Positions 17,626-25,915 of a DNA stretch of 27,269 nt are shown one piece after another. Origin of the DNA: Prevotella sp. UBA1395 (GTDB lineage Bacteria > Bacteroidota > Bacteroidia > Bacteroidales > Bacteroidaceae); assembly GCA_002305235.1 (NCBI GenBank), contig DBQL01000006.1, positions 10,076-37,344 on the forward strand, read 5' to 3'. The position numbers and the translations under genes were made by a program. The stretch's first letter is position 1; each line of letters begins with the position of its first letter. Under the pieces are notes generated by a model. It was not told the origin of the DNA, did no database searches, and saw nothing but the letters and a program-made list of their open reading frames with translations.

Positions 17626-19221
17626 ATGAAATACATCAAGACAATCACCATGATGACCATCGCCGGGGCGACGCTTGCGTCGTGCTCCGATTGGACCGAT
17701 CATTATGAAAATGGCGCAGGGATTTCAGACAACGCATCCCTTTGGGAGACGCTCAAGGCCGACTCCCGGCTCAGCGACTTTTGTGACGTGCTGGAGCAGA
17801 CCAAGATATTTCGCCATCATCGGCGCACCTCGGTGAGCTATGCCGACCTGCTCAACGGCGGACAGGCTTTCACGGTTTTCGCCCCGGTCAATGGCACTTT
17901 CAACAAGGACTCGCTCCTTCAACTGGTGCAGACCGATCAGGGCGACTCCACGGTTGAGAAGTTTTTTGTGCGCAATCACATCGCCGCCTCGTCTGCTTCG
18001 GCCATCGACCGATCTTCCGAGGTGAGGCTGTTGAACAAGAAGCACGTCACGCTCTCCGTGTCAAACGTAGAGGGAACGTCTATCATCTCACCCAACGTCC
18101 ATGCCAAGAACGGCACTCTTCATGTGCTGGGTACCAAGATGCCTTATCAGTACAGCCTCTATGAGTCGATGACCGACAGGCCCGAGTTTTCTGCCGTGGG
18201 CAATTTTCTCCGTGTCTATGATGAGGATTATTTCAATGAGGATGCCTCTATCTCCAGCGGATTGGTAGACGGTCTGCCCGTATACGTAGACTCCGTGATC
18301 TCCGAGCGTAACCGTATGTTGGAGCGTATCGGCCTGATCAATGCCGAAGACTCCACCTATTGGATGGTGGTGCCCACACAGGCAGGATGGGATAAGGCCT
18401 ATAACGAGGCCGCATCCTATTTCATTTATGATGCCAAGGTGCCCAAGAGAGACTCGGTGCAATATTATTGGACCAACCGTGCGTTGCTCGAAGATGCTAT
18501 ATTCAACATGAATATCCAGTCTTCATACCGCGACTCCCTGAAATCTGTTCAGTATAACCCGTACAGGCCCAAGTACCACGTGTTCTACAAGCCTTTCGAC
18601 AACGGCATCTTGTCTGACACCAAGGCGGTAGACTGCAGCAACGGAGTGTTGTACGAGACAGAACGTTGGCCATTCACCCCTGAGCAGACTTATTTCAAGG
18701 AGCTGCGTACCGAGGGTGAAAACACCGGTCGCATCACGGCTTATAACGCCTGCACGTTCAATACCCGCACGGTGTCTGCCGACTCCGTGTCAGAGAACGG
18801 TTACCTCGACATCCTGCCCCAGACGGCCACGTCCAACTGGACCATGACGTTCCGTGTAGACAACACCTTGTCGGGCACATACGACATCTGCGCCATCATT
18901 CTGCCGCAGACGGTCTACAATGAGAACCTCACCAATCTGCGCCCGTGCAAGTTCAGGGCCGACATCAATTACGTCGATGAGGGCGGAAACGCCCGTTCGT
19001 TCAATTGCAACAACGTGCAGTTCATCACCGATCCCACCCGGGTAGACACCGTGGTGCTTGCCAAGGATTTCAAGTTCCCCACATGTAACTTCGATCAGGA
19101 CAATATCAAGGTGAGCGTACAGCTTCGCTGTTCCATCCTCGCCCGTGAGACATCCATGTATTCCCGTGAGATGTACTTGGATTGTATCTACCTGCGTCCT
19201 TCAACCTCTAAAGCAGAATAA
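17626..19221 (+). CDS. FAS1-domain lipoprotein with C-terminal beta-rich domain (third FAS1 protein)
   Basis: 531 residues. The lipobox is ATLASC (Cys20), followed by SDWTDHYE, acidic as in surface lipoproteins. FAS1 domain 1 spans about 37-170, with FTVFAPVNGTFNKDSL (82-97), FFVRNHIA (113-120) and KNGTLHVLGTKMP (161-173). A diverged second FAS1 domain starts at about 177 (SLYESMTDRPEFSAVGNFL) and includes YWMVVPTQAGWDKAYNEA. From about residue 385 the C-terminus is beta-rich (NWTMTFRVDNTLSGTYDICA, KVSVQLRCSIL, YLDCIYLRP). This general layout resembles the preceding gene's C-terminal region, so the two may be paralogues. The gene begins 48 nt after its neighbour, and the next susC starts 2 nt after its stop, pointing to one mRNA. 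A glycan- or SusD-binding accessory role is inference. Confidence 0.82.
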   Translation: MKYIKTITMMTIAGATLASCSDWTDHYENGAGISDNASLWETLKADSRLSDFCDVLEQTKIFRHHRRTSVSYADLLNGGQAFTVFAPVNGTFNKDSLLQLVQTDQGDSTVEKFFVRNHIAASSASAIDRSSEVRLLNKKHVTLSVSNVEGTSIISPNVHAKNGTLHVLGTKMPYQYSLYESMTDRPEFSAVGNFLRVYDEDYFNEDASISSGLVDGLPVYVDSVISERNRMLERIGLINAEDSTYWMVVPTQAGWDKAYNEAASYFIYDAKVPKRDSVQYYWTNRALLEDAIFNMNIQSSYRDSLKSVQYNPYRPKYHVFYKPFDNGILSDTKAVDCSNGVLYETERWPFTPEQTYFKELRTEGENTGRITAYNACTFNTRTVSADSVSENGYLDILPQTATSNWTMTFRVDNTLSGTYDICAIILPQTVYNENLTNLRPCKFRADINYVDEGGNARSFNCNNVQFITDPTRVDTVVLAKDFKFPTCNFDQDNIKVSVQLRCSILARETSMYSREMYLDCIYLRPSTSKAE

Positions 19222-19223
19222 CG

Positions 19224-22200
19224 ATGAAAAAGCAAATATTTACAGGAGTCATGCTTGTTGCAACAATGTCTGCTATGGCTCAGCAAGACAGCATTGTCAT
19301 CAGTGGTGTCGTGACCGACGCGGCCAGCGGTATGGCGGTGCCGGGTGTCAGGATTGAGGCTTATGGCAACAACCGTTTGACCGCCATGACCAACGGCAAG
19401 GGAGAATATACGATGCAGCTCCCCTCCTATGTGTCTTCGGTGACCATGATGGGTGTGGGCTATCAGGTTCAGCAGGTAGCCATCGGCCGCCACCACGACA
19501 AGGTAGATGGCCGCCTTTACAGCACGGCGTTCACCGATATCTATTCGCGCCAAACGGTAGCCACGGTCAGCAAGTCGGCCGTGGGCTTTGAAAACAATTC
19601 TGAGGAGAGCATCGACCCGCTTATCTCTCAACGCTTAGGCTCGGATATCCGGTCTGTGTCTCGCGGTGGTAACGAGGGTGTGGGCAACCTGATGTTTATC
19701 GATGGACTCAACTCTCTGCAGAGCAACGCCCAGCCTCTCGTGGTCATCGACGGCGTAATCACCGACATGCAGTATGACGGCATGATGTTGCACGACGGCT
19801 ATTACAACAATATTCTTTCCAACTTCAATGTCAACGACATCGAGAAGGTTACCGTGCTCAAGAACGGTACGGCCATCTATGGTGCCAAGGGTGCCAACGG
19901 TGTGGTCTTGATCCAGACCAAGCGCAACAAGAGTATGGCCACCAAGATCGACGTGACCATCAACGGTCGCTACGAGCTTACCCCTCGCATGCCCAAGATG
20001 ATGGATGCCGAAGACTACCGGCTTTATGCCACCGAGCTGCTCGGCAATCAGACTGCCGACGTGACGGGGCTGCGCTTTGTCAACACCGATCCCAATTATT
20101 ATTATTACAACCAGTACCACAACAATACCGATTGGAAGAAGGAAGTCTATCGCAACAGTTTCTCCAGCAATTACGGCATCAACGTGCAGGGAGGCGATGA
20201 GGTGGCCAGCTACAACCTGTCTGTGGGCTATGGCATGGCTAACAGCACGTTGAAGAACCACGATTTCTCGCGCTTTAACATGCGTCTGAACACAGATATC
20301 AATATCTTTCAGGGATTGGACCTCCGGTTCGATGCCAGTTATAGTGATGTCAACCGCAACTTGCGCGACGACGGCATACCCGAGGATGTAACCGAGTCGA
20401 CCATCACATCGCCCGGATTCCTCGGACTGATCAAGTCTCCGTTCCTCAGTCCATACGCCTACGATATTTTTGGAAACCTGAGCGGTTATCTCTCAGAGGC
20501 CGACGACTATCTCAATGAAGTCTATGGCTCCGATGTCTCATTGGCCAATCCCAACAGTATCTTGGAGTATGGAGAAGGCAAGAACCGCAACACCTTTGGC
20601 AACCGTCTCATCACGATGAGCTTCACTCCCAAGTACCAGTTCAACCGCCACTTGGTGCTTACGGAGCACTTTAACTTCACGTTGCTCAACACCAACGAGA
20701 ATTATTACCTGCCGTTGTCGGGTGTTCCGGCGTTCAAGGTGAAGAACATGTCCAACAGTTATGTGAACAACTTGGCCGAAAGTCTTGCCGGTCGTCAAAA
20801 CTCCATCCAGAGTGACACACGTCTCAGTTGGAACAATCGTTACGCTGCCCATTCCATCTCCGTGTTTGGCGGCGTGAGGTTCCTCACAAGCAATTACAAG
20901 TTGAATGTACAACGCGGCTACAACACAGGTAATGACAAGACGCCCAACATGAGCACGGCCTTGCAATACAAGACCACATCGGGTGTCGACGACAAGAGCA
21001 GGGATATCACATGGTATGCCAACGCCGACTACAACTATGCCGAGCGCTACTATCTCACGGCCGGACTCTCGGCCGAGACCTCCAGCCGTTTCGGCAAGGC
21101 AGCGTCGGGTCTGAAACTGTTCGACACGGTATGGGGCCTTTTCCCGAGCGTTCAGGGCGCATGGGTGCTGACCAACGAGAAATGGTTTCAGGGCGGCAAC
21201 ATCGTGAATTATCTCAAACTCCATGCCGGTTTCGATGTTACCGGTAACGACGATATCGATTTCACCGCCTCGCGAACCTATTTCGTGGCCAACAACATGT
21301 TGGGTGGAAACATCGACGGCAAGTCTATCGGCAACATCGGTAATGACAAGCTGAAGTGGGAATCTACCACACGCTTCACGGCCGGCCTGCTCGGAAACTT
21401 CCTGAACAACCGCCTCTCCGTGGGCTTCAACTTCTACAAGAGCCGCACCTCCGACCTGCTCACGTTCAGTCGTCTGGCATGGACGGGCGGCATCCGGCAG
21501 AACTGGAGCAACAGCGGCAAGCTCGAGAATACAGGCTTCACGGCCAACCTGTCACTGCGTGTGCTCAACCTGAGCGACTGGAAGTGGGAGCTGGGGGCCG
21601 GCGCGGGCCATTATTCCAACAAGCTCACCGCACTTGCCGACGGCGTGTCGGCTGTGGAAAACACCATCTATGGAGCGACCATCCTTTCGCAGATAGGGCA
21701 ACCCGTGGGCATGTTCTACGGCTACCGCACCAACGGCGTGTTTGCCACGCAGAGCGATGCCGATGCCGCCGCACTCTATATCGTGGGCGACAATGGCGAG
21801 CGCAAGGCGTTTCGCGCGGGAGACATGCGATTTGTCGACGTGGATGGCAACCATGAGATCAACAAGCTCGACCGACAGATCATCGGCAATCCCAACCCCG
21901 ATCTTTACGGCAACATCTCGTCATCGCTCACGTGGAAGCACTGGAACCTCAGCGCCATGTTCACCTACTCCTTGGGCAATGACATCTTCAACTACCAGCG
22001 GTCGATACTCGAGGGTGGCAGCTACTATTACAACCAAACCACGGCCATGAACCACCGCTGGTCTACCGAGGGTCAGGTCACCGACATACCTCGCGTGGAA
22101 TATCTGGACCCGATGGGCAACAGCCGCTTCAGCGACAGATGGATAGAAGACGGCTCGTATCTCCGCCTCAAGTCGTTGACGCTGAGTTACTCGTTGCCGC

Positions 22201-22385
22201 TCAACCTCACCTACCTCAAAGGACTCACCGTTTGGGGCAGCGCCTACAACCTGTTCACGCTCACACACTATCTCGGCACCGACCCTGACAATGGTGCGTC
22301 GGGCAGTGTGCTCAGTCAAGGCATAGACCGTGGATTGCTCGGCAACAGCCGTAGTTTCTCCGTAGGCGTGAAGATCAACCTGTAA
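19224..22385 (+). CDS. SusC/RagA-type TonB-dependent outer-membrane transporter 2
   Basis: 1053 residues, starting 2 nt after the FAS1 stop. The signal peptide MKKQIFTGVMLVATMSAMA is cut before QQDS (19/20). A carboxypeptidase-regulatory-like domain spans about 25-100 and the plug about 125-235, with PLVVIDGVITD, KVTVLKNGTAIYGAKGANG and VVLIQTKRN. Compared with SusC 1, the KDAAATAIWG stretch is two residues shorter (KNGTAIYG). The usual EVVV TonB box between the N-terminal domain and the plug is not visible; only RQTVATVSKS (109-118) sits there. The C-terminal barrel carries ordinary SusC segments (NTDWKKEVYR, NNRLSVGFNFYKSRTSDLL, DRWIEDGSYLRLKSLTLSYSL) and ends in Leu instead of Phe. The product is clearly a SusC homologue; coupling to TonB through a divergent box is inferred. 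Confidence 0.95.
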   Translation: MKKQIFTGVMLVATMSAMAQQDSIVISGVVTDAASGMAVPGVRIEAYGNNRLTAMTNGKGEYTMQLPSYVSSVTMMGVGYQVQQVAIGRHHDKVDGRLYSTAFTDIYSRQTVATVSKSAVGFENNSEESIDPLISQRLGSDIRSVSRGGNEGVGNLMFIDGLNSLQSNAQPLVVIDGVITDMQYDGMMLHDGYYNNILSNFNVNDIEKVTVLKNGTAIYGAKGANGVVLIQTKRNKSMATKIDVTINGRYELTPRMPKMMDAEDYRLYATELLGNQTADVTGLRFVNTDPNYYYYNQYHNNTDWKKEVYRNSFSSNYGINVQGGDEVASYNLSVGYGMANSTLKNHDFSRFNMRLNTDINIFQGLDLRFDASYSDVNRNLRDDGIPEDVTESTITSPGFLGLIKSPFLSPYAYDIFGNLSGYLSEADDYLNEVYGSDVSLANPNSILEYGEGKNRNTFGNRLITMSFTPKYQFNRHLVLTEHFNFTLLNTNENYYLPLSGVPAFKVKNMSNSYVNNLAESLAGRQNSIQSDTRLSWNNRYAAHSISVFGGVRFLTSNYKLNVQRGYNTGNDKTPNMSTALQYKTTSGVDDKSRDITWYANADYNYAERYYLTAGLSAETSSRFGKAASGLKLFDTVWGLFPSVQGAWVLTNEKWFQGGNIVNYLKLHAGFDVTGNDDIDFTASRTYFVANNMLGGNIDGKSIGNIGNDKLKWESTTRFTAGLLGNFLNNRLSVGFNFYKSRTSDLLTFSRLAWTGGIRQNWSNSGKLENTGFTANLSLRVLNLSDWKWELGAGAGHYSNKLTALADGVSAVENTIYGATILSQIGQPVGMFYGYRTNGVFATQSDADAAALYIVGDNGERKAFRAGDMRFVDVDGNHEINKLDRQIIGNPNPDLYGNISSSLTWKHWNLSAMFTYSLGNDIFNYQRSILEGGSYYYNQTTAMNHRWSTEGQVTDIPRVEYLDPMGNSRFSDRWIEDGSYLRLKSLTLSYSLPLNLTYLKGLTVWGSAYNLFTLTHYLGTDPDNGASGSVLSQGIDRGLLGNSRSFSVGVKINL

Positions 22386-22467
22386 GCGTCGCGGCCGCAC
22401 ATCCGGCAATTCGAACAGACAAGTATGAAACGCGAACATCTGATTATCAATCAAAAATAAAATCGAT

Positions 22468-24222
22468 ATGAAACGAAATCAATATACGAGCATCTCGGGC
22501 AGGGCACAGGGCCTCGGTCTTCGATCGGTGATGAAGGCCTCGCTCGGACTGTTGCTCATGGGAACACTCGGCTCCTGCTCCGATTTGTTGGACACCGACT
22601 CGGAGTTGGTCGAATTTGTGGAAGACAATCGCCTGAACACCCCCGAAGACTCGGTGTACAGCGTGATGGGCATCATCTCCAAGATGCAGGTCATCGCCGA
22701 CCGCACCCTGCTTCTCGGCGAGCTGCGTGGCGACCTTCTCGTGCCCACGGCCAACGCCGGCGCCGACCTGAAGGCCATCTCGTCACTGACCATCGGGGCA
22801 GACAACCCCTACAACAACATCAGCGACTATTACGCCATCATCAACAATTGCAACTATTTTCTCGCTACTGCCGACACCACGTTGAAGAAGCGCAATCGCA
22901 GCGTGTTCGAGCGAGAGTATGCCGCCGTGAAAGCTTATCGCGCGTGGACCTATTTCGAGGCGGCCAAGGTCTATGGCTCCATACCCTTGGTCACCACGCC
23001 CGTTCTCACCGAGAGTGAGGCGCGCGCGGCCATGAATCAGGCTCCTGTCGACATGAAGGCCCTCTGCGATTATTTCGTGAACGACCTCACGCCATACGTC
23101 GACACCGACCTGCCGGCCTACGGGGTGATCAACTCTCAGAACTCCAAGAAATTCTTCATTCCCGTGAGAGTGCTCTTGGGCGACCTCTGTCTTTGGGGCG
23201 GACGCTATCAGGAGGCGGCACAGTTCTATCACGACTATCTCACCAAGGTGGGCGAAGAGGTGACCACGGGGACCAACAGGGTGGCTTGGAACAGCCGGAC
23301 GACCGATTTCAAGAGCGTGTCAAACGGTTATACCAATGCGGTCACCTCATCGGGAGGCAGTGAGGTCATCACCTATATCCCGATGGAGTCTACGGTCTTC
23401 GACGGGGTGAAAAGCAATTTGCCCGACTATTTCAACTCCATCAATGCCAACAATTATTACTTTCAGGTGGAGCCATCCAAGCGTATCAAGCAGTTGAGCG
23501 CGGCCGAAGACTATTGCATGGAATATGTGGCGAGCGACACCCGGCGTGATACCTTGTTCGCACCCAAGGATAACCTTTTGGAGTCTTATCAGGAGGGCGA
23601 CCTTCGTCTCTATGCCAACTACCAGCACCAAGTGGTCAACCAGCAGGCTTATTCGCGCTATTCCTCCGACCGCCAGACCCTGCGCAAGCTGAATGCAGAC
23701 GGCGTGACGCTCTATCGTGTGTCCGAGGTGTATCTGCATTTTGCCGAGGCCCTCAACCGTGCGGGCTATCCGCAGTCGGCCTTGGCAGTGCTCAAGTATG
23801 GCCTTTACCCCGAGATGATCACCACCCGCATAGACAGTGTGGAGCGCGACGCGGCCGGCAGTCTGCTCGATTTCTCGCAGACGGTGTTCACACGCAACAA
23901 CACACAGGGCATACACAGCCGTGGGTGTGGCGACAGTCCGGCCAACAACCGATACGTATTGCCGCAGCCAGCCACCCGTTTGGAGAGCAGGGCCGACACC
24001 GTGGACTATCAGATTCCCTTGGTCGAAGACATGATTGTGCGTGAGCTGGCATTGGAGACAGCCTTCGAGGGCCGCCGATTCTACGACCTCATGCGTGTGG
24101 CCCTGCGTCGCAACGACCCCGCTTATCTTGCCAATCCCATCAGTATTCGCAACGGCGAGAGAGATGAAAATATTTACCAAAAATTGTCTAATACGGCCAA
24201 TTGGTACCTACCCAAAGAATGA
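22468..24222 (+). CDS. SusD/RagB-type glycan-binding lipoprotein 2
   Basis: 584 residues, with lipobox GTLGSC (Cys37) followed by SDLLDTDSELVEFVED. Like SusD 1 it has a long hydrophilic stretch before the signal core, and Met22 (MKASLGLLLMGTLGSC) is a plausible alternative start. SusD-like helices are seen in REYAAVKAYRAWTYFEAAKV, VRVLLGDLCLWGGRYQEAA, VSEVYLHFAEALNRAGYPQS and the C-terminal VRELALETAFEGRRFYDLMR (about 524-543). It lies 82 nt after susC 2 and forms the second transporter pair. Its sequence differs clearly from SusD 1, so the two systems probably take different ligands. It ends 13 nt before an inverted-repeat element, which may mark the 3' end of the transcript. Confidence 0.94.
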   Translation: MKRNQYTSISGRAQGLGLRSVMKASLGLLLMGTLGSCSDLLDTDSELVEFVEDNRLNTPEDSVYSVMGIISKMQVIADRTLLLGELRGDLLVPTANAGADLKAISSLTIGADNPYNNISDYYAIINNCNYFLATADTTLKKRNRSVFEREYAAVKAYRAWTYFEAAKVYGSIPLVTTPVLTESEARAAMNQAPVDMKALCDYFVNDLTPYVDTDLPAYGVINSQNSKKFFIPVRVLLGDLCLWGGRYQEAAQFYHDYLTKVGEEVTTGTNRVAWNSRTTDFKSVSNGYTNAVTSSGGSEVITYIPMESTVFDGVKSNLPDYFNSINANNYYFQVEPSKRIKQLSAAEDYCMEYVASDTRRDTLFAPKDNLLESYQEGDLRLYANYQHQVVNQQAYSRYSSDRQTLRKLNADGVTLYRVSEVYLHFAEALNRAGYPQSALAVLKYGLYPEMITTRIDSVERDAAGSLLDFSQTVFTRNNTQGIHSRGCGDSPANNRYVLPQPATRLESRADTVDYQIPLVEDMIVRELALETAFEGRRFYDLMRVALRRNDPAYLANPISIRNGERDENIYQKLSNTANWYLPKE

Positions 24223-24235
24223 CCGTTATCCTATC

Positions 24236-24330
24236 GTTTTGCGTTTGCTATCTAATCGTCTCGCGATTAGATAGCAAACGCGACGCGAATAGATAGTAAT
24301 CGCAGCGCGAATAGATAGCTATCGCAAAAC
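24236..24330. repeat. 22-bp intergenic repeat cluster, copy 2, with inverted ends
   Basis: Three head-to-tail 22-nt units lie at 24258-24279, 24280-24301 and 24302-24323. They share the core CGCGAnTAGATAG, and one inverted copy stands on the left. The element is bounded by GTTTTGCG (24236-24243) and its reverse complement CGCAAAAC (24323-24330). GCTATCT on the left (24247-24253) and AGATAGC on the right (24313-24319) extend the terminal symmetry. The same units occur at 2647-2690. The element fills the gap between susD 2 and the GH30 gene and contains no open frame. It may be a REP- or MITE-like non-coding element. Confidence 0.75.
24241..24281. other. 18-bp perfect hairpin between susD 2 and GH30
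   Basis: GCGTTTGCTATCTAATCG (24241-24258) is perfectly complementary to CGATTAGATAGCAAACGC (24264-24281), with a 5-nt loop TCTCG. No T-run follows on either strand, so it is not a standard intrinsic terminator. It could stabilise the 3' end of the susD mRNA or lower read-through into GH30. The pairing is seen directly; the role is inference. Confidence 0.75.
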
Positions 24331-24409
24331 CATCTGATGCAGGCCTCCTGTGAACCATGTTCTCGGGACCTGAAAACGCCATTTCAACACCATAGAATTA
24401 CAACCGATA

Positions 24410-25915
24410 ATGAAGAGTAAAAAACTGATATTTAGCCTTTTATGCAGTGTGTCGATGCTCCCTTCGCATGCCCAGACCATCAACCTCACGGTAGACACCA
24501 CCCGACTGCAGACCATCACCGGGTTTGGTGCCGCGGCGATGGGTGGGTTGATGGCCCCTGTGAGTGACACCAAAATAATTGACAAACTCTATGCTCCCGA
24601 CTCCGAGGTGGGACTGAATATCATGCGCATGGAGGTGTCGCCCAACACCATCGGTGATGTCAAGGTGCCTTGGGACACTCCCTACGACTGGCACGGCTAC
24701 CTGCCCGCGGTGAGGCAGGCCCGGAAATACGGGGCAATCATCTTTGCCGCACCGTGGAGCCCACCACCATCTTACAAGACCAACAACAGCGCGCAGGGAC
24801 AACTGGACGATGGCACCGTGGGCAAGCTGCTGCGCTCCAAATACAGCAGCTTCTTCACTTGGCTCAACTCTTTCGTAAGGTACATGAGCAACAACGGCGC
24901 GCCGGTGGATGTGGTGTCGATACAAAACGAGCCCGACTGGAAGCCCGGGTACAGCGGATGCTTCTACACACCGCAAGAGCTCGACACCCTTGTGCGCGAA
25001 TATGGCGACAGGTTTGACAAGTCGTCGGGCGTGAAACTCATGTCGGGCGAGGCGCTGGGATATACTCCCAACTACTACGAGCCGACGCTCAACGATCCCG
25101 CGGCCCGCCAATACATCGATATTCTCGGTGGACACTCATACGGCCACGAGCCTCTGAAATACATGAAATACACGGCAGCGATGGGTGCCAAATACGGCAT
25201 TCCGGCATGGATGACCGAGCATATCGTTGACCCGCGCGCCGATCTCGACGGCGACAGCCAGAGCGACACCAAGACCATCGACCTGCCCACATGGCACGAG
25301 CAACTGCTCTTTGCCGAGGATGTGAACGAGACGCTGCTCGCCGGGGGATCGGCATACGTCTACTGGTACATGATCTCGCACTACAGTTTCATCGGCAACG
25401 GTGAGGCCACCCTGCAGCCGGGCAACGACTATGGCAAGGTGCTCGACCGTGGAAGAATCATGGGCCAGTTTGCCAAGCATCTTAAAGGCGCGACCATGCT
25501 CGACCGCAACAGCAGTGTGAACAAGGAGGCCAAGACCTTCCAATCGTCGGCATTCATCAAGGGCGACTCGATCATCGTCAATGCCATAGACACGCTCAAC
25601 AAGGACCTGACGCTCAATCTCTACTTGCCCATGAACGTGGTGAGCGGCAAACGCATCACGTCTACCGAGGGAAATATTGGGGTGGAAGAGCCTGTGGCCA
25701 TCGATTTTCCTACAAAAAAGTTTACCTTTGCCATACCGGCACGCAGTTTTTCTACGTTTATATTCAACATAGACCGGTCGGCGAACGGCATTGCCGACCT
25801 GACGAAAGCCTCACGGACGTCCGACGACGCATGGTATAACCTGCACGGACAGAGGGTGGAGTCGCCTGCAAACGGCATCTATATCCGTCAGGGCAAAAAA
25901 GTGATTGTCAGATGA
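24410..25915 (+). CDS. Secreted GH30 family xylanase-like glycosidase
   Basis: 501 residues with a signal peptide (MKSKKLIFSLLCSVSMLPSHA-QT). The catalytic barrel begins at QTITGFGAAAMGG (34-46). Acid/base Glu174 is in SIQNEPDW and nucleophile Glu270 in AWMTEHIVD, as in GH30 glucurono-/endoxylanases. A beta-sandwich typical of GH30 follows the barrel (SSAFIKGDSIIVNAIDTLN to FAIPARSFSTFIFN). Where characterised GH30_8 glucuronoxylanases, as I recall, have a WYIRR-like stretch whose Arg contacts methylglucuronate, this protein reads YWYMISHYSF (317-326), so glucuronate recognition may be absent. The last 28 residues (474-501: AWYNLHGQRV..., NGIYIRQGKKVIVR) form a separate tail resembling those on many secreted Prevotella enzymes. 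Its stop overlaps the esterase start. A beta-glucosidase-like GH30 activity is less likely but not excluded. Confidence 0.88.
   Translation: MKSKKLIFSLLCSVSMLPSHAQTINLTVDTTRLQTITGFGAAAMGGLMAPVSDTKIIDKLYAPDSEVGLNIMRMEVSPNTIGDVKVPWDTPYDWHGYLPAVRQARKYGAIIFAAPWSPPPSYKTNNSAQGQLDDGTVGKLLRSKYSSFFTWLNSFVRYMSNNGAPVDVVSIQNEPDWKPGYSGCFYTPQELDTLVREYGDRFDKSSGVKLMSGEALGYTPNYYEPTLNDPAARQYIDILGGHSYGHEPLKYMKYTAAMGAKYGIPAWMTEHIVDPRADLDGDSQSDTKTIDLPTWHEQLLFAEDVNETLLAGGSAYVYWYMISHYSFIGNGEATLQPGNDYGKVLDRGRIMGQFAKHLKGATMLDRNSSVNKEAKTFQSSAFIKGDSIIVNAIDTLNKDLTLNLYLPMNVVSGKRITSTEGNIGVEEPVAIDFPTKKFTFAIPARSFSTFIFNIDRSANGIADLTKASRTSDDAWYNLHGQRVESPANGIYIRQGKKVIVR

Noticed and set aside
22425..22460. 11-codon mini-ORF (MKREHLIINQK) upstream of susD 2
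   Set aside because: It begins MKR like SusD 2 and could be a leader peptide, but such a short frame is expected by chance in an 82-nt gap and no attenuator-like pairing is visible.
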